The notes below the pieces were generated by a model. The model saw only the letters and a list, made by a program, of their open reading frames with translations. It did not search any database and was not told the DNA's origin. 64,000 nucleotides of DNA from Hymenobacter algoricola (GTDB lineage: Bacteria > Bacteroidota > Bacteroidia > Cytophagales > Hymenobacteraceae): contig NZ_BAABDH010000111.1 of assembly GCF_039539525.1 (NCBI RefSeq), positions 42,998 to 106,997 of the forward strand, written 5' to 3'. A program made the translations under genes and the position numbers. Shown here in pieces: positions 33,133 through 41,872 of this stretch. Numbering within the stretch: position 1 is the first letter of the stretch; each line of letters opens with the position of its first letter.

Positions 33133-33729
33133 ATGCCTGCTTTCCAACTTCTGCGCGGCCTGGGGCTCCTCCTGGCCTTGGCCCTGCTGACCACCGGCTG
33201 CTCGGCCCCGGCCGACTTCACGCCCAAGCCCAAGGGCTACAACCGCATCGACCTGCCGCCCCACGCCTACCAGCAGCTGGCTCCGGGGCATCCCTACACC
33301 TTCGAGTACTCGCGTCATGCCAAAGTGCGGCGCGACTCCTCCTACCTGGCCCAGCCGCACTGGATCAACGTGATTTACCCGCAGCTGCACGCCAACATCC
33401 AGATAACCTACATGGACGTACAGAACGACCCGCGGCGCTTCAGCAAGCTGATGGAAGACGCCCGCAAGCTAACGGCCAAGCACCAGATCAAGGCGACGGC
33501 CATCGACGAAAGCATCATCAAAACTCCAAACGGCATGCGGGTGGCGGTGTTTGAGCTGTCGGGCGAGGTGCCGAGCCAGTTTCAGTTTTACACTACCGAC
33601 AGCACCCGGCACTTTTTCCGCGGCGCGCTGTACTTCCCCACAGCCACGGCCAACGACTCGCTGGCCCCGGTTATCGACTACGTGAAAAAGGATATTGTGC
33701 AGCTGCTGAACACGCTGAAGTACCGATGA
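33133..33729 (+). CDS. gldD: Gliding motility lipoprotein GldD
   Basis: GldD is a lipoprotein needed for gliding and type IX secretion. The 198 residues begin MPAFQLLRGLGLLLALALLTTGC, a signal peptide with lipobox LTTGC. The mature region shows the family pattern PKPKGYNRIDLPPHAYQQL, YTFEYSRHAKVRRDSSY, WINVIYPQLHANIQITYMDVQ and GEVPSQFQFYTTDSTRHFFRGALYF (short segments). The start at 33133 was chosen because the signal peptide begins there; the in-frame extension upstream overlaps the end of ssb. In Flavobacterium gldE lies next to gldD; here nothing lies between ssb and gldD, and recG follows. Confidence 0.9.
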   Translation: MPAFQLLRGLGLLLALALLTTGCSAPADFTPKPKGYNRIDLPPHAYQQLAPGHPYTFEYSRHAKVRRDSSYLAQPHWINVIYPQLHANIQITYMDVQNDPRRFSKLMEDARKLTAKHQIKATAIDESIIKTPNGMRVAVFELSGEVPSQFQFYTTDSTRHFFRGALYFPTATANDSLAPVIDYVKKDIVQLLNTLKYR

Positions 33730-33795
33730 TCTGCCAGCTGACTCCCTTTTCTGCGTATTTATAAGAGCGAACAGCCGTCCGCCAGCAGCTTCTGA

Positions 33796-35889
33796 ATGAG
33801 CTTTTTCAACACCAAAATCGAAAACCTGCGGGGCGTAGGGGCGCAGCGGGCGACGCTGCTGCAGAAGGAGCTGAACATCTTCACCTACGGCGACCTGATT
33901 CAGCGCTACCCCTTTCGCTACCTTGACCGGACGCAGTTCTACAGCATCGTCGATTTGCACGAAGACCTGCCTTATGTGCAGGTAAAGGGCGTGCTGCGCA
34001 ACCGTGAAGTGCTGGGCGAGGGGCCCAAACAGCGTATGGTGGCCAAAGTATCGGATGGCAGCGCGGAGCTGGAGCTGGTGTGGTTCAAGGGCGTGAAGTG
34101 GCTGCAGAGCGTGGTCAAAAACCACCAGGAGTACATCGTCTTCGGCAAGCCCACCGTGTTCAACGGCAAGCCCCAGATGGCCCATCCGGAACTGGAAGAG
34201 GTGACCGAGGCCAAGCCCGGGCAGAGCTTTCTGCAGCCGATGTACAACACCACTGAGAAGCTCAAGAACTACCACCGTATCGACAGCAAAGCCATTGCGC
34301 GCCTGGTTTCAGACCTGCTCAAGATTGCCTTGCCCCACGTGCTGGAGTCGCTGTCGCCGGCCCTGGTGCAGCAGTACGGGCTGATGAGCAAGGCCGAGGC
34401 TTACCAGCAGATTCACTTTCCGCAGACGCCCGAGCTGCTGCAGGCCGCGCGGTTCCGGCTCAAGTTTGAGGAGCTGTTCTACGTGCAGCTCAAGCTGCTG
34501 CGCCAGCGCGACCAGCGCAAGGTCACCCTGGCCGGCCAGATTTTCAAGGAGGTGCCCACGCTGGTGCACTTTTACAAAAACGTGCTCACCTTCGACCTGA
34601 CTGGGGCCCAGAAACGGGTTATTCACGACATCTACAAGGATTTCTGCACCGGCCAGCAGATGAATCGCCTGCTGCAGGGCGACGTGGGCTCGGGCAAAAC
34701 CATTGTGGCCTTTATCAGCATGCTCATGGCCGCTGACAACGGCGCGCAAAGCTGCCTGATGGCGCCCACCGAAATTCTGGCCGACCAGCACTACGTGGGC
34801 CTGAAGGTGTACGCTGATTTGCTGGGCCTCAAGCTGGGCAAACTCACCGGCAGCACCCGCACCGCCGACCGCCGGGTGCTCCACGAGCAGCTCCGTAGCG
34901 GCGAGATGCACATGCTGGTGGGCACCCACGCCCTGCTCGAAGACGTGGTGCAGTTCCGCAACCTGGGGCTGACCATCATGGACGAGCAGCACCGCTTCGG
35001 CGTGGCGCAGCGCTCCAAGCTCTGGCAGAAAAACCCCAACGTGATTCCCCACGTGCTGGTCATGACGGCTACGCCCATCCCGCGCACCCTGGCCATGACG
35101 CTCTACGGCGACCTGGACGTGTCGGTAATCGATGAGCTGCCGGCGGGCCGTAAGCCGATTGTGACGGTGCACCGCTACGACGCGAACCGGCTCAAGGTAT
35201 TCCAGTTTCTGCGCGACCAAGTTGCGTTGGGCCGGCAGGTGTATATCGTGTATCCGCTTATCGAGGAGTCGGAGACGATGGACTACAAAGACCTCACCGA
35301 CGGCTACGAAAGCGTGGCCCGGGCTTTCCCCGAGTTTCAGATCAGCATCGTGCACGGCCGCATGAAGGCTGAGCAGAAGGACTTCGAGATGCAGCGCTTC
35401 GTAAACCGCGAAACCCAGATTATGGTGGCCACCACCGTTATTGAGGTAGGCGTGAACGTGCCCAATGCTTCGGTGATGATCATCGAAAGCGCCGAGCGGT
35501 TTGGCCTTTCACAGCTCCACCAGCTGCGGGGTCGCGTGGGCCGGGGCGCCGAGCAGAGCTACTGCATCCTGATGACGGGCTACAAGCTCAGCAAGGACAG
35601 CCGCACCCGCCTCGAAACGATGGTACGTACCAACAACGGCTTTGAAATTGCCGACATCGACCTGAAGCTGCGTGGCCCCGGCGACTTGATGGGCACCCAG
35701 CAAAGCGGCGTGCTGGACCTGCTCATTGCCGACCTGGCCAAAGATGGCCGCATTCTGAGCGAGTCGCGGGCCGCAGCCCAGGAGCTGATCAACGACGACC
35801 CGGGGCTGGCCAAGCCGGAAAACTTTAACATCCGCCGGCATATTGCTTCCCTGCCCGCCACGGCCGTCAACTGGAGCCGAATCAGCTAA
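33796..35889 (+). CDS. recG: ATP-dependent DNA helicase RecG
   Basis: RecG is a double-strand DNA translocase that reverses stalled forks and branch-migrates junctions. The 697 residues contain the N-terminal wedge or OB domain (LRGVGAQRATLLQKELNIFTYGDL, RYPFRYLDRTQF), Walker A in LLQGDVGSGKTIVAF, the DEQH box in LTIMDEQHRFGVAQR, motif III in VMTATPIPRTLAMTLYGDLD, and the helicase C-terminal motifs TTVIEVGVNVPNASVMIIE and QLHQLRGRVGRGAEQSYC. Length and motifs are complete. It begins 66 bases after gldD on the same strand. No promoter is clear, so it may be cotranscribed. Confidence 0.96.
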   Translation: MSFFNTKIENLRGVGAQRATLLQKELNIFTYGDLIQRYPFRYLDRTQFYSIVDLHEDLPYVQVKGVLRNREVLGEGPKQRMVAKVSDGSAELELVWFKGVKWLQSVVKNHQEYIVFGKPTVFNGKPQMAHPELEEVTEAKPGQSFLQPMYNTTEKLKNYHRIDSKAIARLVSDLLKIALPHVLESLSPALVQQYGLMSKAEAYQQIHFPQTPELLQAARFRLKFEELFYVQLKLLRQRDQRKVTLAGQIFKEVPTLVHFYKNVLTFDLTGAQKRVIHDIYKDFCTGQQMNRLLQGDVGSGKTIVAFISMLMAADNGAQSCLMAPTEILADQHYVGLKVYADLLGLKLGKLTGSTRTADRRVLHEQLRSGEMHMLVGTHALLEDVVQFRNLGLTIMDEQHRFGVAQRSKLWQKNPNVIPHVLVMTATPIPRTLAMTLYGDLDVSVIDELPAGRKPIVTVHRYDANRLKVFQFLRDQVALGRQVYIVYPLIEESETMDYKDLTDGYESVARAFPEFQISIVHGRMKAEQKDFEMQRFVNRETQIMVATTVIEVGVNVPNASVMIIESAERFGLSQLHQLRGRVGRGAEQSYCILMTGYKLSKDSRTRLETMVRTNNGFEIADIDLKLRGPGDLMGTQQSGVLDLLIADLAKDGRILSESRAAAQELINDDPGLAKPENFNIRRHIASLPATAVNWSRIS

Positions 35890-35926
35890 GTACGGCCGGT
35901 AATACTACTGGTGACGGGCATAAAAA

Positions 35927-35949
35927 AGGCGGCCTTGAAAGAGCCGCCT
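35927..35949 (-). terminator. Terminator of the small secreted gene
   Basis: The 7-bp stem aggcggc/gccgcct has a 9-base loop. On the minus strand the stem is followed by six T, so it serves the minus-strand gene; on the plus strand it may also slow transcription from recG. Confidence 0.7.
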
Positions 35950-35956
35950 AGTAGGG

Positions 35957-36187
35957 TTATTCCAAAGAGACTGTTGTTCGGGCCGCGGGAGCCGTGGCCT
36001 GCCAAAGACGGCTGCCACTCCCAGCCGAAACTGGCTGCGGGTTTGCCTGACGGGTAAAAAACGAGGTATGCTGAACCGGAGTTTCCGGAGCTGCAACCCG
36101 GGCAGCAGAAGCCGTAGCTGGTTGCTTAACAAGACGACCTCCCACAATGAGAGCAAAAAGTAAGACGAAACGTAAGAAAGATTTCAT
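35957..36187 (-). CDS. Small exported protein of unknown function
   Basis: This 76-residue protein has an N-terminal hydrophobic segment (MKSFLRFVLLFALIVGG) and a mature part rich in Ala, Thr and Ser (TASAARVAAPETPVQHTSF). It resembles no family that I recognise. Both a complete promoter upstream and a terminator downstream fit this gene, which supports it being real and separately expressed. The start at 36187 is chosen over 36274 because the promoter lies between them. Confidence 0.6.
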   Translation of the reverse strand: MKSFLRFVLLFALIVGGRLVKQPATASAARVAAPETPVQHTSFFTRQANPQPVSAGSGSRLWQATAPAARTTVSLE

Positions 36188-36222
36188 ATCAAAAACGCAA
36201 TAGTGAGCGGCGCGGGCCAGTA

Positions 36223-36256
36223 CAAAGTTAAGGCCAGAAATGTATCTAAAGCCAAA
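36223..36256 (-). promoter_or_regulatory. Promoter of the small exported gene
   Basis: Minus strand: TTTG at 36256-36253, a 22-base spacer, then TAACTTTG at 36230-36223. Both boxes are perfect and the spacing is inside the 17-23 range. The start codon is 36 bases downstream of the -7 box. Confidence 0.7.
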
Positions 36257-36593
36257 AAAAGAGAATTTTAACAAGGAAAGCTCGAAATGTCCTTACTCCA
36301 AACCTCCTAAAAAAGTTGCGATGACTGCAAGCAACTGCACATTTTTAATTAGAAATGTACAATATATTGAGCTATCAATACTTTCTACTGCTGTGCGCTT
36401 GTTTTTGACAAAGGAAGCGCACAAGCGGGGCAAAATTGACCATCCACGCGTTAAGGAAGCGTGAATAAATCGTTACCGACGGGCCGGCTGCCGGTGGGGA
36501 GCGGGGCGTGTACGCTCAGCGCTAAGGAATGGATACCTTTGGAGAGTGCTTTTTTTGGCTTTGATCATTTTTTCATCTTAACTGGCTTTTTCC
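36257..36593. other. AT-rich intergenic region with a hairpin and a -7 box
   Basis: These 337 bases hold no convincing gene; a 74-codon reading frame at 36240-36464 overlaps the promoter and has no recognisable content. A 9-bp stem (tgtgcgctt 36392-36400 with aagcgcaca 36415-36423) is present. TACCTTTG at 36534-36541, 52 bases before the GTG of the next gene, is a perfect -7 box on the plus strand, without a TTG at the right distance. A T-rich stretch follows at 36551-36580. Confidence 0.5.
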
Positions 36594-38045
36594 GTGCGAC
36601 TTACAAAACTCATTGCAACCAGCCTTTTACTGACCGGTTTGCTCGCGGGCAGCCAGTGGACGCAGGCGCAAAAGGTTAAGTCGGCCCCGTTCAACTACTT
36701 ACCCGAGCAGGCCGAAGACCGCTACAACCAACGGGTAACCCGTAAAATGCTGCCGCTGGAAAGTGGCGGCTTCATTATTCTGGCGCACAAGTCGGCCACG
36801 GAATACGCCGTGGAGCGCTACGATGCCGACCTCAAACAGCTCTGGACGGCGACTGTACCCGTGGGAGCCGGGGAGAGCATTGAGGCCTTCCGGCATAGTC
36901 CGGAGCAAGCCTGGGTTGTCATTCACCACAAAGACAACGCCAGCCAGAATCTGTCGGTACTGCCCATTGACCTGCGCAACGGGCAAAAAGGGGCACTTAA
37001 AAAGCTGGTCGACGCCGCCGCCCGCGACCGGCGCCCGAGCATTGCCGTGTCACCCGATGGCACCAAGCTGGTCGCTTACCGCTACCTCACCCGCGACGTG
37101 CAGATCAAAGCCATTAGCGCCAGCATCTACGATCAGAAGCTGACCAAGCTTAAAGACCGCACTTACGACTTCCACAATCTGGGCGACCTGTTCTCTCCCA
37201 CCGTGTTTGTGGCCAACGACGGCACGCAGTACGCCACGCTCGTCAGCGACCATATGCAGAAGCTCACCGTGCGGCGCTACCGCAACGACAACCCCGACAT
37301 CAAGGTGATGTCGGTGGCCGTAGGCGGCACGTTTGGCGGCAAGGCCGTCACGGTGTTCGACTCGCGCTTCACGCTGCAGCCCGACAATATGCTGTACGCC
37401 GCGGCCATCTGCAACGAGCGGGAAAGCGGCCTGTACTACAGCCTGAAGGTGGTTAAGTTTGACTTTTCGGATAAGGGCGATATGAAATTCGCGCCCGAGT
37501 TCCGCTTCACGCCCGAGTATCTGGCCGAGGTCAACAAGGCCGGCCAGACCAGCGCCAAGCGCCTCGAAGACGTATACCTCGCCGACCTGCTGCTGACGGC
37601 GGAGAAGCAGCTGGTCGTTATTGCGGAGAAGAAGTACGAGGAAGGCGGCGACGAGTCGCCGGTACACGCGCGGGAGCTGCACCTGTTCGGCTACAACGAG
37701 TTTCAAAGCCCCACCTGGCACAGCATCATTGCCAAAGACCAGGTAGCGCCGCCCGCTGAGTCGTTCACGGGCATCGGCTACCGCGCCGCCATCTTCGGCC
37801 CCGAAATCCAGCTGCTGACCCAGGAAAAGCTCAACGGCAAATCAGACCTGTACGTGCGCCGGGTAAGTACCCAGACCGGCGTGGTGCAGCCCGCCAAAGG
37901 CCTCGGCCTGTCCGTAGCTTCCGACCAGAGTCTGGCGTACGTGAAGGACTTCACCGGCTGGCTCGATGCCAAAACGATCATTGGCGTGAGCCGGCCCAGC
38001 AAGAAGTCGGCGGCGCTGATGCTCAATAAGATTGTAGTGAAGTAA
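36594..38045 (+). CDS. Secreted protein of unknown function, possibly beta-propeller
   Basis: This exported protein of 483 residues starts at GTG (36594). The signal peptide is MRLTKLIATSLLLTGLLAGSQWTQAQ. The mature part alternates short strands and loops with blade-like repeats: GGFIILAHKSATEYAVERYDADLKQLWTA, KLVAYRYLTRDVQIKAISASIYDQKL, TQYATLVSDHMQKLTVRRY, LYYSLKVVKFDFSDKG and KQLVVIAEKKYEEGG (short segments). Such a pattern suggests a beta-propeller. No enzyme motif or secretion tail was found, and I do not recognise a named family. A palindrome and dispersed repeat follow the gene. Confidence 0.7.
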   Translation: MRLTKLIATSLLLTGLLAGSQWTQAQKVKSAPFNYLPEQAEDRYNQRVTRKMLPLESGGFIILAHKSATEYAVERYDADLKQLWTATVPVGAGESIEAFRHSPEQAWVVIHHKDNASQNLSVLPIDLRNGQKGALKKLVDAAARDRRPSIAVSPDGTKLVAYRYLTRDVQIKAISASIYDQKLTKLKDRTYDFHNLGDLFSPTVFVANDGTQYATLVSDHMQKLTVRRYRNDNPDIKVMSVAVGGTFGGKAVTVFDSRFTLQPDNMLYAAAICNERESGLYYSLKVVKFDFSDKGDMKFAPEFRFTPEYLAEVNKAGQTSAKRLEDVYLADLLLTAEKQLVVIAEKKYEEGGDESPVHARELHLFGYNEFQSPTWHSIIAKDQVAPPAESFTGIGYRAAIFGPEIQLLTQEKLNGKSDLYVRRVSTQTGVVQPAKGLGLSVASDQSLAYVKDFTGWLDAKTIIGVSRPSKKSAALMLNKIVVK

Positions 38046-38047
38046 TC

Positions 38048-38095
38048 TGAACCACGAATTCGCCCGGATTTTTCGGGATACCCGGATTTTGTGGA
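38048..38095 (+). repeat. Dispersed repeat, copy 1 (inverted partner at 39852-39899)
   Basis: The sequence ctgaaccacgaattcgcccg followed by gatttttcgggatacccgga matches, on the opposite strand, the segment 39852-39899: identical ends, same length, and differences mainly in an internal seven-base block. The two copies flank the glutamate dehydrogenase gene in inverted orientation. Confidence 0.8.
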
Positions 38096-38113
38096 CGATT
38101 GACCAATACCAGT

Positions 38114-38143
38114 AAGGCCGCTCCTGAGCTCAGGAGCGGCCTT
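38114..38143. terminator. Perfect 30-bp palindrome, probable bidirectional terminator
   Basis: The sequence aaggccgctcctga and its complement meet without a spacer beyond the central gc, and pairing continues for three more bases with one mismatch. It lies between convergent genes (secreted unknown and glutamate dehydrogenase). There is no long T tract. Confidence 0.65.
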
Positions 38144-38171
38144 GCTGTATCTGAACTTACGCTCTGGCCGG

Positions 38172-39602
38172 TTACGGGAAGATGCCCAGCGACTGGTAGC
38201 TCACGCCGATTTTCTCAATGGCAGAATAGAAAGCGGCCGTACGCAGATCGTCGATACCTTCTACCTCGTTCATCACTTTGCGAATAGACTGGTAAGCGAC
38301 AATCATAGTATCCTCCAGCCCGGAGCGCACGAGGTCTATTTCATCGGCCCCGTGCACAATCAGCAGCCGTTCCTCGGGCGTGACGGTTTTTCCGGTCGTA
38401 CGCTCAATAGTTTCCACCAGGCGGCGCATGGCATTTTCCTCGGCCCGCTTGCCCATGCGGCCGAAGCGCACGTTAGACAAGTTTTTCAGCCACTCAAAGT
38501 AGGATACCGTTACGCCACCGGCGTTCAGGTACAGATCGGGCAGAATAACGATGCCGCGCGCCACCAGAATTTTCTCGGCGCTCTGAGTTGTCGGCCCATT
38601 GGCACCTTCGGCAATAATTCTGGCCTTGATGTTGGCGGCGTTACCTTCGTGAATCTGATTTTCCAGAGCGGCCGGCAGCAGCACGTCGCACTCATATTCG
38701 AGCAAATCCAGGGAGTTGGTTACATCCTGAGCGCCTTCGAAGCCCAGTACGGAGCCAGTTTCCTCCCGGTGCTTGAATACGGCCGCTACATCGAGGCCAT
38801 TGGCATTGAAAATACCTCCTTCGCGCTCCGCAATACCGGTAATAATGGCTCCTGCTGCCTGACAGAAGTGGGCGGCGTAGTAGCCTACGTTGCCCAGGCC
38901 CTGCACAATGATGTGCTTGCCTCTGATACCAGGCGTCAGGCCGGTTTTCTGCACCATGGGCTCATCGAGCAGCAGCTCGCGCAGGCCGTAGAACACCCCC
39001 AGACCCGTCGCCTCGGTCCGCCCCCGAATACCGCCCTGACCCACCGGCTTGCCGGTTACGCAGCCCAGGGCATTCGTGTCGCCATATTTGAAGGTCATGT
39101 AGGTGTCCGCAATCCAGGCCATTTCGCGGCTGCCGGTACCGTAGTCGGGGGCCGGGACATCCATACCTGGTCCGATAAGGTTCTTCTTGATCAGCTCACT
39201 GGCGTAACGGCGCGTTACGCGTTCCAGCGTTTGCACGGACGTGGTGCGCGGGTTTATTTTCACTCCCCCCTTAGCCCCGCCGAAGGGTACATCCACGAGG
39301 GCGCACTTGAAAGTCATGAGCGTAGCCAGGGCCATGACTTCCTCCTCATCGACATACACGCTGTAGCGGATGCCACCCTTGCTGGGCAGTTTGTGGTGAC
39401 TGTGCTGCACCCGGATGCCTTCGAACACCTGCACGTGGCCATCCACCTCCACCGGGAAATTCACCTTGTATATGCTGTTGCAGGCCCGGATCTGGGCAAT
39501 GATGCCAGGATCCAGCTTAGAGAAGCTCGCCGCATGGTCGTAGAACTGCAGCACGCTCTCGTAAAATTCCTTGCCCTTTACCTGCTCGTTGGTATTGTTC
39601 AT
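38172..39602 (-). CDS. Glu/Leu/Phe/Val dehydrogenase (glutamate dehydrogenase)
   Basis: This enzyme catalyses reversible NAD(P)-dependent oxidative deamination of glutamate or a related amino acid. The 476 residues contain the substrate-binding region SHHKLPSKGGIRYS and VPFGGAKGGVKINPRT, the catalytic Asp in MDVPAPDYGTGSREMAW, and the nucleotide-binding fold VQGLGNVGYYAAHFC. LPAALENQIHEGNA and EGANGPTTQSAEKIL complete the pattern. The length is nearer to the 450-residue bacterial class with an N-terminal extension. The start at 39602 (MNNTNEQVKGKEF) is preferred over the upstream ATG. Inverted copies of a dispersed repeat flank the gene. Confidence 0.9.
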   Translation of the reverse strand: MNNTNEQVKGKEFYESVLQFYDHAASFSKLDPGIIAQIRACNSIYKVNFPVEVDGHVQVFEGIRVQHSHHKLPSKGGIRYSVYVDEEEVMALATLMTFKCALVDVPFGGAKGGVKINPRTTSVQTLERVTRRYASELIKKNLIGPGMDVPAPDYGTGSREMAWIADTYMTFKYGDTNALGCVTGKPVGQGGIRGRTEATGLGVFYGLRELLLDEPMVQKTGLTPGIRGKHIIVQGLGNVGYYAAHFCQAAGAIITGIAEREGGIFNANGLDVAAVFKHREETGSVLGFEGAQDVTNSLDLLEYECDVLLPAALENQIHEGNAANIKARIIAEGANGPTTQSAEKILVARGIVILPDLYLNAGGVTVSYFEWLKNLSNVRFGRMGKRAEENAMRRLVETIERTTGKTVTPEERLLIVHGADEIDLVRSGLEDTMIVAYQSIRKVMNEVEGIDDLRTAAFYSAIEKIGVSYQSLGIFP

Positions 39603-39753
39603 AATCTGGTGGGAGTTAGGAAGTGGAGTGTTCCTCTGCAAACGGCCGGTAAGGTTCCGGCGTTGCGTATAAGAGCCAGAACGACCGACCCGGCCAGTCC
39701 CGCCTGGGGCTGCCGGCGATTTTTCGGACCGTTGCCCATTCTACTAATTCCAA

Positions 39754-39795
39754 AAGCAGAAAGCCGCCCCCGGTTTCGGGAGCGGCTTTCTGCTT
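39754..39795 (-). terminator. Terminator of the acyl-CoA dehydrogenase gene
   Basis: A 14-bp stem (aagcagaaagccgc with complement 39782-39795) lies about 100 bases beyond the acyl-CoA dehydrogenase stop on the minus strand. The flanks are T-rich towards the left. The 296 bases 39603-39898 also hold the dispersed repeat copy next to the gene end and nothing else recognisable. Confidence 0.75.
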
Positions 39796-39851
39796 ACTTA
39801 GAATTTCAGAACTGGTCGGAGAGCGGAACAGCGGCCTGCCAGCAGCCGACT

Positions 39852-39899
39852 ACAAAATCCGACCAACTCGAAAAATCCGGACGAATCCGTGGTTCAGGT
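39852..39899 (-). repeat. Dispersed repeat, copy 2 (inverted partner at 38048-38095)
   Basis: On the minus strand it reads ctgaaccacggattcgtccg and continues with gatttttcg, matching copy 1. It ends at the stop codon of the acyl-CoA dehydrogenase gene. Confidence 0.8.
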
Positions 39900-41683
39900 T
39901 AATACACGTACTCGTTGGCGGCAATCTGCTTGTCGGCGATGCGGCGACGGGCTTCTTTGGCGTTGTACAGGTCGGCTTTGGTGAAGCGCTTCAGGCCCAT
40001 GGCCAGCAGCTTCTGCTCGTCGCCCTCGGTCATGGAGGCCAGGGCATCCTTGCCGGCTTTGTTGACCAAGTCTACCGTGTCGTAGAGATATACGCGGGCA
40101 ATGTCGATCTGCGTGGCCACGGCTTCCTCGCCCTGGGCGGCGGCTTCCTTCTCCACGCGCAGCACGGTGCTTTCGGCGGTGTACACCTTGATGGCCATGT
40201 CGGCAATGTTCATCAGCACTTCCTGCTCCTTGGCCAGCGAGTTCATGTACTTCTGCACGGCCGTGCCGGCGACCATCAGGATGGCCTTCTTTAGCTTCTG
40301 AATAGTCTTTTTCTCGGCGGCAAACAGGCCGGTTTCCTCTTCCGTGTTGAAGTCCGGAATAGCCATCAGCTCAGCCTGCACGGCCTGGGCCGGACCCATC
40401 AGGTCCAGCTCACCCTTCATGGCCTTCTTCAGGATCATGTCGACGGCCAGCATGCGGTTGATTTCATTCGTACCCTCGAAGATGCGGTTGATGCGTGAAT
40501 CCCGGTAGGCACGGTCCATGGGGTAGTCGGCCGAGAAGCCGTAGCCGCCGTAGATCTGCACGCCTTCGTCAACCACGTAGTCGAGCACTTCCGAGCCTTC
40601 TACTTTCAGAATGGCGCACTCCACGGCAAACTCGCGGGCGGCGCCCAGCAAGGCCTCGTTGTGGCTCTGCCCCTGGCTGAGCAGCTCCTGCTCCATGCGG
40701 GCAATGTCCATGCCGGCGCGGTAGATAGCCGACTCGACGGCGTAGATACGGATAGTCTGCTGGGCCAGCTTGTACTTGATGGCGCCGAACTTGGCAATCG
40801 GCATCTTGAACTGCACCCGCTCGTTGGCATATTTCACGCTCAGCGTGGCAGCCATCTTGGTAGCGCCCAGGCAGGCCGCGGCCAGCTTGATGCGGCCGAT
40901 GTTCAGGATGTTGAAGGCAATCAGGTGGCCCTTGCCGATTTCGCCCAGCACGGCTTCCTTGCCCACCTTCACGTCGGAAAGGAATACCTGCCGGGTCGAG
41001 GAGCCCTTGATGCCCATCTTGTGCTCCTCGTTGCCCAGGCTCAGGCCGGGCGTGTTGCGCTCCACGATGAAGCCGGTGAACTTGTCACCATCCACCTGGG
41101 CAAACACGATGAACACGTCGGCGAAGCCGCCGTTGGTAATCCACATCTTCTGACCGTTGAGCACGTAGCCGCCGTCTTCGGTCGGCATGGCCTTGGTCTT
41201 GGCGCCGAGGGCATCGGAGCCGGAGCCGGGCTCGGTGAGGCAGTAGGCCCCCATCAGCTCGCCGTTGGTGAGGCCGGGCAGGTACTTGGCTTTCTGCTCC
41301 TCGTTGCCGAAGTACAGAATCGGCAGCATGGCAATACCGGTGTGGGCCGCGAAGGCTACCGGGAATGAGTGGCCGCCACCCACGCCTTCCGTCACGCGGA
41401 GCGAGGTGGTGAAGTCCATGTCGAGGCCACCGAACTGCTCGGGGATGCTCACGCCGAACAGACCCAGCTGACCGGCTTTTTCCATCAGCCCGCGCATCAG
41501 GCCTTCCTCGTGGTTGTCGAGGCGGTCCAGCAGCGGGTGTACTTCCTTGTCCACGAAGTCCAGCGCGGTCTGGTGCATCATGTTCTGCTCCTCCGAGAAG
41601 TCGGCGGGGGTGAATACGTCCTGGGCTTCCGTTTCCTTGATGAGGAACTCGCCGCCTTTCACAAGCTTGTTGGTTACTTCCAT
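39899..41683 (-). CDS. Long acyl-CoA dehydrogenase (VLCAD/ACAD9-like)
   Basis: This FAD flavoprotein carries out the first step of fatty-acid beta-oxidation, forming trans-2-enoyl-CoA. The 594 residues contain the acyl-CoA dehydrogenase core (FSEEQNMMHQTALDFVDKEV, PEQFGGLDMDFTTSLRV, GAYCLTEPGSGSDA, MWITNGGFADVF, and YGGYGFSADYPMDRAYRDSRINRIFEGTNEINR with the catalytic Glu region). An extra C-terminal helical domain of about 150 residues is like that of mitochondrial very-long-chain enzymes. The start at MEVTNKLVKGGEF (41683) is preferred to an ATG 51 bases upstream. It is the last gene of the lipid-oxidation set and has an upstream 14-nt sequence shared with the marR upstream region. Confidence 0.93.
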   Translation of the reverse strand: MEVTNKLVKGGEFLIKETEAQDVFTPADFSEEQNMMHQTALDFVDKEVHPLLDRLDNHEEGLMRGLMEKAGQLGLFGVSIPEQFGGLDMDFTTSLRVTEGVGGGHSFPVAFAAHTGIAMLPILYFGNEEQKAKYLPGLTNGELMGAYCLTEPGSGSDALGAKTKAMPTEDGGYVLNGQKMWITNGGFADVFIVFAQVDGDKFTGFIVERNTPGLSLGNEEHKMGIKGSSTRQVFLSDVKVGKEAVLGEIGKGHLIAFNILNIGRIKLAAACLGATKMAATLSVKYANERVQFKMPIAKFGAIKYKLAQQTIRIYAVESAIYRAGMDIARMEQELLSQGQSHNEALLGAAREFAVECAILKVEGSEVLDYVVDEGVQIYGGYGFSADYPMDRAYRDSRINRIFEGTNEINRMLAVDMILKKAMKGELDLMGPAQAVQAELMAIPDFNTEEETGLFAAEKKTIQKLKKAILMVAGTAVQKYMNSLAKEQEVLMNIADMAIKVYTAESTVLRVEKEAAAQGEEAVATQIDIARVYLYDTVDLVNKAGKDALASMTEGDEQKLLAMGLKRFTKADLYNAKEARRRIADKQIAANEYVY

Positions 41684-41803
41684 GACTAAAGGGAGTTTTT
41701 GAAGTTGGGTTTTTGAAGTCGAAAGAAGCGGCAAACTGTTCGGCTTGCCGAGTATTATGAGCCGAGGAGGCCCAGAGTGCTGTCGTACCGAAAGATACGA
41801 AAT

Positions 41804-41817
41804 TATGTTATGCTTGC
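41804..41817 (+). promoter_or_regulatory. 14-nt sequence shared with the marR upstream region
   Basis: The sequence tatgttatgcttgc lies 121 bases before the acyl-CoA dehydrogenase start and is identical to 47149-47162, 35 bases before the marR start, in the same orientation relative to the gene. It could be an operator for the MarR protein or a short dispersed repeat. Confidence 0.4.
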
Positions 41818-41832
41818 CGAGTACTTTTCGAA

Positions 41833-41865
41833 AAAAGAAGCTCCGAACGGATCAGAGCTTCTTTT
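41833..41865 (-). terminator. Terminator of the yggL gene
   Basis: An 11-bp stem (aaaagaagctc with gagcttctttt) and 11-base loop, with T run on the minus strand, lie 8 bases after the yggL stop. Confidence 0.8.
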
Positions 41866-41872
41866 CACGGCG

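Noticed and set aside
36240..36464. 74-codon plus-strand frame
   Set aside because: AT-rich, overlaps the promoter of the minus-strand gene, no recognisable protein features.
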